Part shown: piece by piece, positions 8,556 to 17,382 of the stretch
Position numbering within the stretch: position 1 is the first letter of the stretch
How the letters are laid out: each line of letters begins with the position of its first letter
Origin: CAZJWR01 sp964549765
GTDB taxonomy: Bacteria > Zixibacteria > MSB-5A5 > GN15 > JAAZOE01
Reading direction: 5' to 3'
Assembly: GCA_964549765.1 (NCBI GenBank)
Contig: CAZJWR010000009.1
Coordinates: 1 to 64,000, forward strand
DNA: 64,000 bases
Position numbers and translations under genes: made by a program
The notes under the pieces: generated by a model
What the model saw: the letters and a program-made list of their open reading frames with translations, nothing else
What the model was told of the DNA's origin: nothing
Database searches by the model: none

Positions 8556-9006
8556 CGCACACCTTCCTCTCCCATGCGCTGGACCGGCGGGCTGGCAAGT
8601 CTATGATGCATTTCCAATGTTGTTGTCATATAGGCGTATATAGCAAGCGCTATGCCGGACGGTTTTTCCCGTACCATCGCCCGGGGTGATTTTCCGAGAT
8701 TATCTTTATCCTCTTAGCTGGCAGGTAGTTCCATGGGCCGGCGCTAAAATCGGTCTAACGAGTCTCCCATCGTCGGATCGCTATTCCGTGGCATTCCGCC
8801 ACGATCTTTCGTAGTCTGTGGCAGATAGGAACTTCCGGGGAATTCCCGTTTTGCCTTGACATGATGCCCATATAACGGCTAATTGTGGATAATGTTATCT
8901 TGGGCGATTCTGGGGGGCTGAGATTGTTGCGCCAAAGAGACGGCAGACGGCCGGAGACTCGGGTAAGGTAGGAAAACAGATTGGGGAATAAGGGTATAAT
9001 CAACAT
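8556..9006. other. Divergent intergenic region before the sensor kinase
   Basis: No gene seen. It separates the minus-strand regulator from the plus-strand kinase and should hold both promoters. TTGACA at 8856-8861 lacks a good -10 box at normal distance. TATAAT at 8995-9000 lies only 6 bases before ATG 9007, so if real it would give a nearly leaderless kinase transcript, but no matching -35 box is visible. Confidence 0.4.
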
Positions 9007-10473
9007 ATGAAAATTGCACTCAGGCTGTCGCTGATGATCATGCTCTGGATGACGGTGTTGCTCACCGTGCACGGCTATTTTGTCGTCCAGCGCGAGGTCG
9101 GGCTATTTCATAAGGATATGGAGGTGCATGCCAAGCTGGTGGGCGAGATGCTCAAAGGGTCGGCGGAGGATCTCTGGCGCTTAGGCGGCCTTGATAGAAT
9201 TTTGGATATGGTGAAGGACGCCAACAACGTCGAAGCGCCGATGCGAGTTCGCTGGGTGTATCTCAATGGGACGGGAGATCGGCAGTTTGAGCCGATTTTG
9301 ACCAAAGAGGAACTGACCTCGGCGTATGAGGGCAAGGACGTGTTTGTCAATCGGCGCGGCCCGGACGGGAAGAAGACTGTCTTTGCCTATTTCCCGGTGC
9401 GCGTTGATGGCATGCCGTTCTCGGCCATCGAGATCACGCAGGGCGTGGGGCCGATGTACGAGTATATCTACGGCACCATAATGCAGAAGCTGGTTCTTCT
9501 CATCGGTATTATTGCGGTCGGGGGGACGATCGTATGGGTACTCAGTGCGGCCATGGTGGGCCGTCCGGTCCGGGAGATGGTTGAATTCGCCGGGCAGGTC
9601 GGCGAGGGCGATCTGGACGTTCTGCTGTCGACGAGAGGGCGACCGTACGAAATGGCGCAGCTGTCTAATGGATTAAACACCATGGTGAATCGTCTGCGGG
9701 AGACGCGGGAGCGGCTCCAGAAGGAGACCACCAAACAGATGGAAACTCTGCAGCAGTTGCATCACACGGAACGGCTGGCGACGGTGGGAAAATTGGCGTC
9801 AGGGCTGGCGCACGAATTGGGGACGCCGCTTAATGTGGTTTCCGGCCGGGCCAAGATGATATCGGGTCAGGGATTGACCGATGATCAGGTTATCGAAAGC
9901 GCCACAATTATCGACGAGCAAGCCAATCGTATGACGAATATCATCAAGCAGCTGCTGGATTTCGCGCGTCATCGCCGGATGGAAAAGAGTCTGAGCGATA
10001 TCAGCGAGGTGATCGACAAGGTTTTTGCGATGATGCGCCCGATGGCGCGGCAGCGGAACGTGTCGCTGGCGTACGCGGGGAGCCGGTTTCCGGATAAGAT
10101 TCGTTTGGATCCCATGCAAATACAGCAGGTTATGTCCAATCTGCTGATGAATGCGATACATGCCATGCCCACCGGCGGGGTCATCACGGTAGCGGCTGCC
10201 CGAAGGAGGATCACGCCTCCGCCGGATTTCGGCGGCACAGAAAACGAATATTTCTGTTTGAGTGTCGCGGACGAAGGGATCGGAATTCGTCAGGAGGATT
10301 TGTCGCAGATATTTGTCCCGTTCTTCTCGACCAAAGAGGTTGGCGAGGGAACGGGGTTGGGTCTATCGATTTCGCACGGTATCGTCAGCGAACACGGCGG
10401 GTGGATGGCCGTGGACAGCGAGGTCGGAAAAGGGACGACGTTCTATATTTATCTTCCGCTGGAGACGCAGTAA
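9007..10473 (+). CDS. Membrane sensor histidine kinase
   Basis: A 488-residue kinase. Transmembrane helix 1 spans about residues 7-27, a periplasmic sensor 28-155, and helix 2 about 160-182; a HAMP linker follows to about 235, then a coiled stretch. The dimerisation box is ERLATVGKLASGLAHELGTP, with the phosphorylated His269. The ATPase domain shows an N box (NAIHAMPTGG), G1 (DEGIGI) and G2 (GTGLGLSISHG). The organisation resembles NtrB/ZraS-type kinases that pair with sigma-54 activators. Its stop codon overlaps the start of the next gene (TAATG), so the two are translated together. The periplasmic ligand is unknown. Confidence 0.9.
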   Translation: MKIALRLSLMIMLWMTVLLTVHGYFVVQREVGLFHKDMEVHAKLVGEMLKGSAEDLWRLGGLDRILDMVKDANNVEAPMRVRWVYLNGTGDRQFEPILTKEELTSAYEGKDVFVNRRGPDGKKTVFAYFPVRVDGMPFSAIEITQGVGPMYEYIYGTIMQKLVLLIGIIAVGGTIVWVLSAAMVGRPVREMVEFAGQVGEGDLDVLLSTRGRPYEMAQLSNGLNTMVNRLRETRERLQKETTKQMETLQQLHHTERLATVGKLASGLAHELGTPLNVVSGRAKMISGQGLTDDQVIESATIIDEQANRMTNIIKQLLDFARHRRMEKSLSDISEVIDKVFAMMRPMARQRNVSLAYAGSRFPDKIRLDPMQIQQVMSNLLMNAIHAMPTGGVITVAAARRRITPPPDFGGTENEYFCLSVADEGIGIRQEDLSQIFVPFFSTKEVGEGTGLGLSISHGIVSEHGGWMAVDSEVGKGTTFYIYLPLETQ

Positions 10474-11852
10474 TGACCGGTCGTATACTAATCGTCGACG
10501 ATGACCGTGAAATGTGCACGATGCTCGAATCGGGCCTGGCCCTCCAGGGATTTTCGGTCAAATGGAAGACGAGCGGGGAAGAGGCGTTCGATTTGCTCAT
10601 GGCCGAACCGTTCGACGTCGTCATGACCGACCTGAAAATGTCCGGTATGGGGGGAATCGAATTGACCAGGCGGGTGGCGGAAAACCGCCCGGACATCCCG
10701 GTTGTGGTAATCACGGCGTTCGGCAGTCTCGATACGGCCGTGTCGGCGTTGCGGGCCGGGGCGTATGACTTTGTCAGCAAACCGATTGACGTCGATACGC
10801 TGGCGCTGGTTCTGGACCGGGCCGTCAAGCATCGGAATCTTCTGGAGCAGGTCAATCGGCTGAGCAAGACATTGGAGGAATCGCAGCGGTTCGATGAAAT
10901 CATCGGCGCCAGCGTGCCGATGAAGCGCGTGTACGAACTGATCGAACGTATCTCGGACCTCGAATCTTCGGTGCTGGTAACCGGCGAATCAGGGACGGGC
11001 AAGGAATTGGTGGCGCGTTCGCTTCATAATAGAAGCCCCCGAATCAAAGGGCCGTTTATTGCGGTTAATTGCGCGGCCATGCCGGAAACATTACTGGAAA
11101 GCGAGTTGTTCGGGCACACCAGCGGCGCTTTCACCAATGCTAAGGGAGCGCGGGAAGGGCTGTTTATTCAGGCCAGCAAGGGGACGCTGTTTCTGGACGA
11201 GATCGGGGATATGCCGCTGACGCTGCAGCCCAAGATATTGCGCGCCATCGAACAGCGGGCAGTCCGCCCGATCGGGGGAAACAAGGAGATCCCGTTCGAC
11301 GTGCGCATCATCGCCGCCACCAATCATGACCTGGAATCGGCCGTGGAAGAGGGGAAATTCCGTGAGGACCTTTTTTATCGGCTGAATGTGATACAGATCG
11401 ATCTTCCACCGTTGCGGGCCCGGGGGCGTGATATCCTGCTTTTGGGGCAACGGTTTATCGAGCACTTCGCGGCCGTCACGGGCAAGAAGGTGATCGGGCT
11501 GGCCAGCCCGGCGGCGGAGAAGCTGCTGAATTACCCCTGGCACGGCAACGTTCGCGAGCTCAGGAATTGTATGGAACGGGCGGTGGCCCTGACCCAGTTC
11601 GACAAGATCGTGGTAGAGGATCTTCCGGAAAAAATACGGGGATACACCAGTTCGCGCATGGTCGTCGAGGCCAATGATCCCACGGAGCTGGCCACGATTG
11701 AAGAGGTCGAACGGCAGTATATCGAATATGTCTTACGGGTTACCGGGGGAAACAAAACGCACGCCGCGCAATTATTAGGGCTGGATCGCAAGACGCTCTA
11801 CCGGAAATTGGAGCGCTATCGGATCGAGCCGACAATCGAGGAATCGAAATAG
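10473..11852 (+). CDS. Sigma-54-dependent NtrC-family response regulator
   Basis: A 459-residue activator with three domains: receiver (Asp53 in MTDLKMSG, Lys in SKPID), AAA+ sigma-54 interaction domain (Walker A GESGTGKE, Walker B FLDEIGDMP) and a Fis-type helix-turn-helix at the end (THAAQLLGLDRKTLYRKLE). The normally invariant GAFTGA loop that touches sigma-54 reads GAFTNA here, an uncommon change. The start is ATG 10473, which overlaps the kinase stop; longer upstream starts would sit inside the kinase gene. It very likely acts on the -24/-12 promoter 211 bases downstream at 12063, making a self-contained circuit. Confidence 0.93.
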   Translation: MTGRILIVDDDREMCTMLESGLALQGFSVKWKTSGEEAFDLLMAEPFDVVMTDLKMSGMGGIELTRRVAENRPDIPVVVITAFGSLDTAVSALRAGAYDFVSKPIDVDTLALVLDRAVKHRNLLEQVNRLSKTLEESQRFDEIIGASVPMKRVYELIERISDLESSVLVTGESGTGKELVARSLHNRSPRIKGPFIAVNCAAMPETLLESELFGHTSGAFTNAKGAREGLFIQASKGTLFLDEIGDMPLTLQPKILRAIEQRAVRPIGGNKEIPFDVRIIAATNHDLESAVEEGKFREDLFYRLNVIQIDLPPLRARGRDILLLGQRFIEHFAAVTGKKVIGLASPAAEKLLNYPWHGNVRELRNCMERAVALTQFDKIVVEDLPEKIRGYTSSRMVVEANDPTELATIEEVERQYIEYVLRVTGGNKTHAAQLLGLDRKTLYRKLERYRIEPTIEESK

Positions 11853-12427
11853 CCGTCCGGGCGCGATGTCGATGAGCGCCCACTGAACCAATCCCGTCAG
11901 TTTTCGTGTGGCCGATCGTCACGTCGTGGCATAACGCTACGGACATTCGATTGCGCGCCGGGTTTTACGGCAATCGATATCATACCGTCAAATTAATTTA
12001 TCTTAAAGTATTGCATGAAGTTATGCGATAGCGGACGGGGGTGGCGCACGCAAAACCGCATTTGGTACGGCTTTTGCTTTAGCAATGGGACAGATGAAAA
12101 ATGAAACCTCCTGAAAGGAGTAAAAAGAAAGACATTATGTGGACCGGCCTCATTTCGGATACGAAGACGACGCGAGAATCGATACCGGAGACTCATGTGC
12201 GGCGGAACGGAACCGGGCAGGAACGGATGCGATGGAAAACTCGGTTGATGATAAGGATTGCACAGGACAGGGAAGCCGGGATGATTGCACGATACGGAAA
12301 CGGGTCGATGATAATGAGTGCTGGAGACGGATACTATGGAGCAGGTAAGGTGTCGGGATAACAGAACCGTCACCATGAGGCCGGTCACATATCCAAATGA
12401 TACACCCAGAGCAGTTGAGGCGATAGT
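11853..12427. other. Regulatory intergenic region and leader
   Basis: 575 bases that hold the sigma-54 promoter (12063-12078) and a long untranslated leader of about 340 bases before the HEAT gene. The activator's enhancer sites are expected in the 150 bases upstream of the promoter, but I cannot name the site. Short open frames at 12137-12361 and 12139-12348 follow AAGGAG at 12115-12120, but the distance (about 16 bases) and composition are unconvincing. Confidence 0.5.
12063..12078 (+). promoter_or_regulatory. Sigma-54 (RpoN) -24/-12 promoter
   Basis: TGGTACGGCTTTTGCT matches the consensus TGGCACG-N4-TTGCW at all but one base. GG (12064-12065) and GC (12076-12077) are ten bases apart, the strict spacing for this sigma factor. 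Transcription would start near 12089. It lies downstream of an NtrC-family activator gene and upstream of the HEAT/P-ATPase/HtrA genes on the same strand. Confidence 0.8.
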
Positions 12428-13006
12428 ATGTGGAAAGGCGGGGATGAGAGCATGGCGATAAAATCATATTTACATGACGAAGCGATAATGGAGAAGATCC
12501 GGGGGCTGGTGGCGTCGTTCAACGATACGGATTGGAGAAAGCGTCACGAGGCGCGGGAGCAGGTGGAAAGAATAGGAAAACCGGCGACGCCGCTGCTGAT
12601 CGATGCCTTATCGCATTCCGAACAGCGAGTTCGATGGGAGGCGGCCAAGGCGCTGGTGACGATCAAAGCGCCGGAGGCGGCGCCCGTGCTTGCGAATACG
12701 CTGATGGATGAAAGTTATGAAGTGGAATGGCTGGCGGCCGAGGCGCTGATTGCTTTGAATGAAGATGCGTTGCCGGCCATTTTGCAAGGTTTGATCGATA
12801 ATCCGGATTCGGTGAGTTTCAGGCACGGAGCCCATCACGTTCTGCACGATTTGGAGAGAAGAGGACTTCTCAACGAGGAATCGCTCCATGTGATGGATGA
12901 ATTGAGGGATATTGAGATCGCAGAAATCTCTCCGATGACGGTCAGGAAGGCATTGGACTCGCTTCGTGCAACGGACGGCGTGAAGCGGGACAACATAAAT
13001 AGATAA
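12428..13006 (+). CDS. HEAT-repeat protein
   Basis: A 192-residue cytoplasmic helical-repeat protein without a signal peptide. Two to three HEAT/PBS-lyase-like repeats are visible: PATPLLIDALSHSEQRVRWE with AAKAL, then APVLANTLMDESYEVEWLAA with EALIAL. Such repeats serve as protein-binding scaffolds. Two starts are possible: ATG 12428 with GAGG upstream, or ATG 12452 with AGGCGGGG upstream; the second removes eight residues. It is first in a likely sigma-54 controlled series and lies 42 bases before the P-type ATPase, suggesting a regulatory or docking partner for it. The function is not established. Confidence 0.75.
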   Translation: MWKGGDESMAIKSYLHDEAIMEKIRGLVASFNDTDWRKRHEAREQVERIGKPATPLLIDALSHSEQRVRWEAAKALVTIKAPEAAPVLANTLMDESYEVEWLAAEALIALNEDALPAILQGLIDNPDSVSFRHGAHHVLHDLERRGLLNEESLHVMDELRDIEIAEISPMTVRKALDSLRATDGVKRDNINR

Positions 13007-13048
13007 TCGGCGGGCTCGCACGTATAACGGAAACGGAAACTGTCGCGG

Positions 13049-15646
13049 ATGGTAGACATGGCGGAACCGGACACACAATCCGATGAGAAAATCGACGAAC
13101 ACGGGACTCACGAAGAGGGAATAGGAGAAGGACGCGGCGAGCCCTCCGGGAAGGATCAGGCGACATTGCCGGGAGGTGAAAATCTCCCGGCATCTCTTCA
13201 GGAGCTGAAAGAGAAGCTGGGGGCGGATAAGAGCGGCCTCAGTTCCGACGAGGCAGCCAGGCGCATCGAAAAATACGGCTACAACGAACTCGAAGAGAAA
13301 AAGACCCATCCGATCCTCAAGTTCCTATCGTACTATTGGGGCCCGATACCGTGGATGATCGAGGCGGCGGCGATCTTGTCGGCGGTCGTCCGGCATTGGA
13401 CTGATTTCATAATTATCGTCATCCTGCTAATGATGAATGCCGCGGTCGGATTTTGGGAGGAATATCAGGCGGGGAATGCGATAGAAGCGCTTAAGTTACA
13501 TCTGGCGCCGAAAGCCCGCGCCAAACGGGACGGGGGCTGGAAGACGATACGGGCCCGCGAGTTGGTTCCCGGCGATACCGTCCGACTTCGTATCGGCGCC
13601 ATCGTCCCCGCCGATTGCATGATTCTTGAGGGGGATGAACTCGAGGTCGACCAATCAGCGTTGACGGGGGAATCCCTTCCGGTAACGCGGCAAAAGGGCG
13701 ATCAAGTCTATTCCGGGTCAATCATCGAGCAAGGTGAAAACGATGCGCTGGTGTATGCCACGGGGAGGGATACCTATTTCGGCAAGACGGCTCGGTTGGT
13801 CGAATCGGCTCACAACGTCAGTCATTTCCAGAAGGCGATCCTTAAAATCGGCGACTATCTAATCGTCATTGCTTTGGCCCTGGTTATTCTAATACTGGCG
13901 ACGGCTTTGTTTCGCGGCGACAGCATCATTACCACGCTTGAATTTGCATTGATTCTAACGGTGGCGGCCGTGCCGGTGGCGATGCCAGCGGTCTTATCGG
14001 TCACGATGGCTGTCGGGGCAAGAAAATTGGCCAAGAAAGAAGCCATCGTCAGCCGTCTGGCGTCGATTGAAGAACTGGCTGGGGTCGACGTGCTCTGTTC
14101 TGATAAGACCGGCACGATCACGCAGAATAAACTGACGACGGACGAACCGGTGAGTATGGGGGAAGCATCGCCGGGCGAGATTATTCTCTGCGGGGCCCTG
14201 GCATCACGCAAGGAAGATGAAGATACGATCGATTTGGCTATTATCGGGGCGGTGAAGGATAAAGAACAACTCAAGACATATACGATAGTTCATTTTACGC
14301 CGTTCGATCCGGTGAAGAAGCGGACCGAGGCGGAAGTCACGGACGGGAAAAAGAAAACATTCAAAGTCACCAAAGGGGCGCCGCAGGTCATATTGGAATT
14401 AGCGTCCAATGCGCATGAGGTTCGCGAGAAAATCGACGAGACGGTTAATGATTTAGCGTCGCGCGGGTATCGATCGATCGGCGTCGCCCGTACCGACGGA
14501 AAAGGCAATTGGCAATACCTGGGTATAATTCCCTTATATGATCCTCCGCGCGAGGATTCGAAAGCGACTATCGACGATGCCCGGAAATTGGGCATAAAGA
14601 TAAAAATGGTGACCGGGGATCAGATCGCCATAGCCAAGGAAATCGCGCGGCGGGTGGGGCTGGGAACGAATATTCAGAATGCGGATATATTCCGGAGCGA
14701 ATATGACCCAAAGCGACATGGACTGGCCGAGGCCATCGACAAGGCCGACGGATTCTCGCAGGTTTTCCCCGAGGATAAATATCATATAGTTGAAACGCTG
14801 CAAGAACAGGGACATATCGTGGGCATGACCGGCGACGGGGTCAATGACGCCCCGGCCCTGAAAAAGGCCGACGCCGGCGTGGCCGTATCCGGCTCCACGG
14901 ACGCCGCCCGGATGGCGGCCGATATTGTTTTGCTCAGTCCCGGCCTATCGGTGATCATCGACGCCATTCGCATCAGCCGGATAATATTCAAGCGGATGAC
15001 CAGCTACTCCATTTACCGAATCGCAGAAACGATAAGAGTTTTGCTGTTCATGACGCTGGCGATTCTCATATTCAATTTTTATCCGGTGACGGCGGTGATG
15101 ATCGTGCTTTTGGCGCTACTCAACGACGGCCCCATTCTCGCCATCGCCTACGACCGCGCCTTGGCCTCGGCCAAACCGGAGGCTTGGAATATGCGGGAAG
15201 TGCTGGGGGTTTCCACGATTCTCGGTGTCATCGGCGTGGCGGCGACGTTCGGGTTGTTCTACATGTTCGAGAAACAGTTTCATTTGGGCCGCGAAGTCGT
15301 TCAGACAGCGATATTTCTCAAGCTGGCCGTGGCCGGGCACCTGACGATATTCATCACCCGGACGCGCGGGCCGTTCTGGAGCGTCCGCCCCTCGGCGATC
15401 CTTTTCTGGACGGCGGTCGTCACCAAGATCATCGCAACGCTGGCCGCCGTGTACGGGATATTCATGACACCGATCGGGTGGAAATGGGCATTGGTCGTCT
15501 GGGGATACGCGTCGGCCTGGTTTTTCGTCAATGATTTAGTCAAGCTGGCGGCATACAAGATCGTGGGGAAGGGACATGAAGGCCTGGCGTTCAAGACCGC
15601 CGGAACGCGCGATTCCAATATGGTTCATATGAGGATACAAAAATGA
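13049..15646 (+). CDS. P-type proton-efflux-like ATPase (P3A type)
   Basis: An 865-residue ion-pumping ATPase, close in length and motifs to plasma-membrane H+-ATPases of the P3A group. Visible motifs: TGESLPV in the actuator domain, phosphorylated Asp352 in CSDKTGTITQNKL, KGAPQVI in the nucleotide domain, and MTGDGVNDAPALKKADAGVA in the hinge. Transmembrane pairs lie near residues 90-140 and 270-330, with several more in the C-terminal 250 residues. The N-terminal 55 residues are hydrophilic and acidic. Proton export would counter acid or loss of membrane potential. The ion is inferred from family likeness. It sits between a HEAT protein and HtrA, which fits an envelope-stress response. Confidence 0.88.
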   Translation: MVDMAEPDTQSDEKIDEHGTHEEGIGEGRGEPSGKDQATLPGGENLPASLQELKEKLGADKSGLSSDEAARRIEKYGYNELEEKKTHPILKFLSYYWGPIPWMIEAAAILSAVVRHWTDFIIIVILLMMNAAVGFWEEYQAGNAIEALKLHLAPKARAKRDGGWKTIRARELVPGDTVRLRIGAIVPADCMILEGDELEVDQSALTGESLPVTRQKGDQVYSGSIIEQGENDALVYATGRDTYFGKTARLVESAHNVSHFQKAILKIGDYLIVIALALVILILATALFRGDSIITTLEFALILTVAAVPVAMPAVLSVTMAVGARKLAKKEAIVSRLASIEELAGVDVLCSDKTGTITQNKLTTDEPVSMGEASPGEIILCGALASRKEDEDTIDLAIIGAVKDKEQLKTYTIVHFTPFDPVKKRTEAEVTDGKKKTFKVTKGAPQVILELASNAHEVREKIDETVNDLASRGYRSIGVARTDGKGNWQYLGIIPLYDPPREDSKATIDDARKLGIKIKMVTGDQIAIAKEIARRVGLGTNIQNADIFRSEYDPKRHGLAEAIDKADGFSQVFPEDKYHIVETLQEQGHIVGMTGDGVNDAPALKKADAGVAVSGSTDAARMAADIVLLSPGLSVIIDAIRISRIIFKRMTSYSIYRIAETIRVLLFMTLAILIFNFYPVTAVMIVLLALLNDGPILAIAYDRALASAKPEAWNMREVLGVSTILGVIGVAATFGLFYMFEKQFHLGREVVQTAIFLKLAVAGHLTIFITRTRGPFWSVRPSAILFWTAVVTKIIATLAAVYGIFMTPIGWKWALVVWGYASAWFFVNDLVKLAAYKIVGKGHEGLAFKTAGTRDSNMVHMRIQK

Positions 15647-15774
15647 CATGAGACGCATGGTATCATATATCCGGAGGACCGGGACGGGATGCCTGGGGGG
15701 CGGACGGCCGGGAACAATCGGCCCGCGAGCCGGGTTACGTGCGCATGAAAAGTGTTTAAACAGGAGATGAAAAA

Positions 15775-17253
15775 ATGAAGACACGAAGAAATATGCACTA
15801 TGGATGGCGGCTTTTGGTGATGGCCGCCCTGGTGAGCGCTTTCGTTGTCATCCTGATCGACCACCCCATGTTCGCTCAGGATAATATTCTGAAAGTGGTT
15901 CCCGCCGGCCAGAGGTCAATTGCAACGCTGGCCGATCTGAACGACGCCTTCGTTGATATCGCTAAAGACGTAAAACCGACAGTCGTGACGGTTTCCACAG
16001 AAAAAACTCTGACCGTGCCCGTGAATCCTTTCGGAGGCGGTAACCTGTTTGACTTTTTCTTCGGACCGGGACAGGGTCGGCAGCAGCAGCCGCAGGAGCG
16101 GCAATATCATCAGCAGGGATTGGGTTCAGGAGTGATCGTCGCCAGCGACGGCGTTATCCTGACCAATAACCATGTCGTTGATGGGGCTGACAGCATCTAC
16201 GTGCGCACATTTGAAGGGCGCAAGTACCTGGCGAAAGTCGTCGGGACCGATCCGAAGACGGATATCGCGGTACTGCGCATCGACGCCAAGGATCTGCCGC
16301 GCATCGCAATCGGCAACAGCGACAGCCTCCGGGTGGGTGAGATGGTGATGGCCGTCGGGAGTCCCATGAGCGAGGAACTGGCGTACACGGTAACGCAGGG
16401 AATCGTCAGCGCCACGGGGCGTTCGAACGTGGGGCTGGCCACCTATGAAGATTTTATTCAGACGGATGCGGCGATAAATCCCGGTAATTCGGGTGGCCCG
16501 TTGGTAAATATGAACGGCGAATTGGTCGGCCTTAACGCCGCGATCATCAGCCGGAGCGGCGGATTCCAGGGGATCGGGTTTGCCGTGCCGTCCAATATGG
16601 CCGTGCACATCATGGATATGCTGTTGACGACCGGCAAGGTGACGCGGGGATGGCTTGGCGTGTCCATCCAGGATGTGAACCAGCAGATCGCGAACGCCAT
16701 GAAATTGCCGGAACAAACCGGGGCGCTTGTCGGCGACGTTGTCTCGGACAGCCCGGCGGAGAAGGCCGGTCTCAAGGCCGGTGACCTGATCCTGACGCTC
16801 AACGGGGATAAGATCAAGGATGCCTCGGAATTGCGCAATGAGGTTGCATCGACAGCTCCGGGAACGAAAGTCACGTTCGGTATCCTTCGGGATGGTAAGA
16901 ATATGACCATTGAGGTGATGCTCGGCGAGATGCCGGCGGAGATGGCCGCAGCCGGATCCGGCGGGATTCAGAAGGATCTGGGATTTTCGGTGCAGACGCT
17001 GACACCGGCGTTGGCCGACCAATATGGGATCGATAAGAAAATGAGCGGCGTAATCGTGACCGGCATCGATCAGGGAAGCAACGCCTATCGCCAGGGTCTT
17101 CGTGAGGGCGACCTGATCGAGGAGTTCGACCAGCAAAAAGTGGAGACGGCTCAGAAATTTTACGCCATGGCGGCTTTGAAGAAACCGGGTGACACCATCC
17201 TCCTACGGGTATTTCGTCAGGGAAGTCGCTTCTATCTCGCATTCAGTTTGTAA
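15775..17253 (+). CDS. HtrA/DegP-family serine protease
   Basis: A 492-residue periplasmic protease-chaperone. It has an N-terminal signal anchor (hydrophobic residues about 14-34), a trypsin-like domain with catalytic His133 (TNNHVVDG), Asp163 (KTDIAVLR) and Ser239 (NPGNSGGPL), and two PDZ domains (about 295-390 and 405-490). A Gln-rich LA loop (QGRQQQPQERQYHQQ) precedes the catalytic part. The family degrades or refolds damaged envelope proteins. It starts at ATG 15775 after GGAG, about 130 bases behind the P-type ATPase on the same strand. A terminator-like hairpin follows. Confidence 0.93.
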   Translation: MKTRRNMHYGWRLLVMAALVSAFVVILIDHPMFAQDNILKVVPAGQRSIATLADLNDAFVDIAKDVKPTVVTVSTEKTLTVPVNPFGGGNLFDFFFGPGQGRQQQPQERQYHQQGLGSGVIVASDGVILTNNHVVDGADSIYVRTFEGRKYLAKVVGTDPKTDIAVLRIDAKDLPRIAIGNSDSLRVGEMVMAVGSPMSEELAYTVTQGIVSATGRSNVGLATYEDFIQTDAAINPGNSGGPLVNMNGELVGLNAAIISRSGGFQGIGFAVPSNMAVHIMDMLLTTGKVTRGWLGVSIQDVNQQIANAMKLPEQTGALVGDVVSDSPAEKAGLKAGDLILTLNGDKIKDASELRNEVASTAPGTKVTFGILRDGKNMTIEVMLGEMPAEMAAAGSGGIQKDLGFSVQTLTPALADQYGIDKKMSGVIVTGIDQGSNAYRQGLREGDLIEEFDQQKVETAQKFYAMAALKKPGDTILLRVFRQGSRFYLAFSL

Positions 17254-17292
17254 TCCGCAGGCAGGAACCGCCATGCATTCCGCCAGAGGGAG

Positions 17293-17326
17293 AAGAGGGA
17301 CGGCGCATCGCGCCGCCCCTCTTTGT
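17293..17326 (+). terminator. Terminator-like hairpin after the HtrA gene
   Basis: AGAGGGACGGCG (17294-17305) pairs with CGCCGCCCCTCT (17311-17322) with one A-C mismatch and a 5-base loop, followed by a short T run (TTTGT). It would partly separate HtrA from the permease gene. Confidence 0.6.
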
Positions 17327-17382
17327 AAATTGGGAGCCGGCAGAGGTAAAAACATGTCATACTACAAAAGATCAATAGACAT

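Noticed and set aside
8995..9000. TATAAT immediately before the sensor kinase
   Set aside because: No -35 box at the right distance, and the transcript would start at the first codon. Not firm enough for a promoter call.
12101..12361. Short open frames behind the sigma-54 promoter
   Set aside because: Two overlapping frames (from 12137 and 12139) compete, the ribosome binding site is about 16 bases away, and neither has a recognisable domain. More likely untranslated leader.
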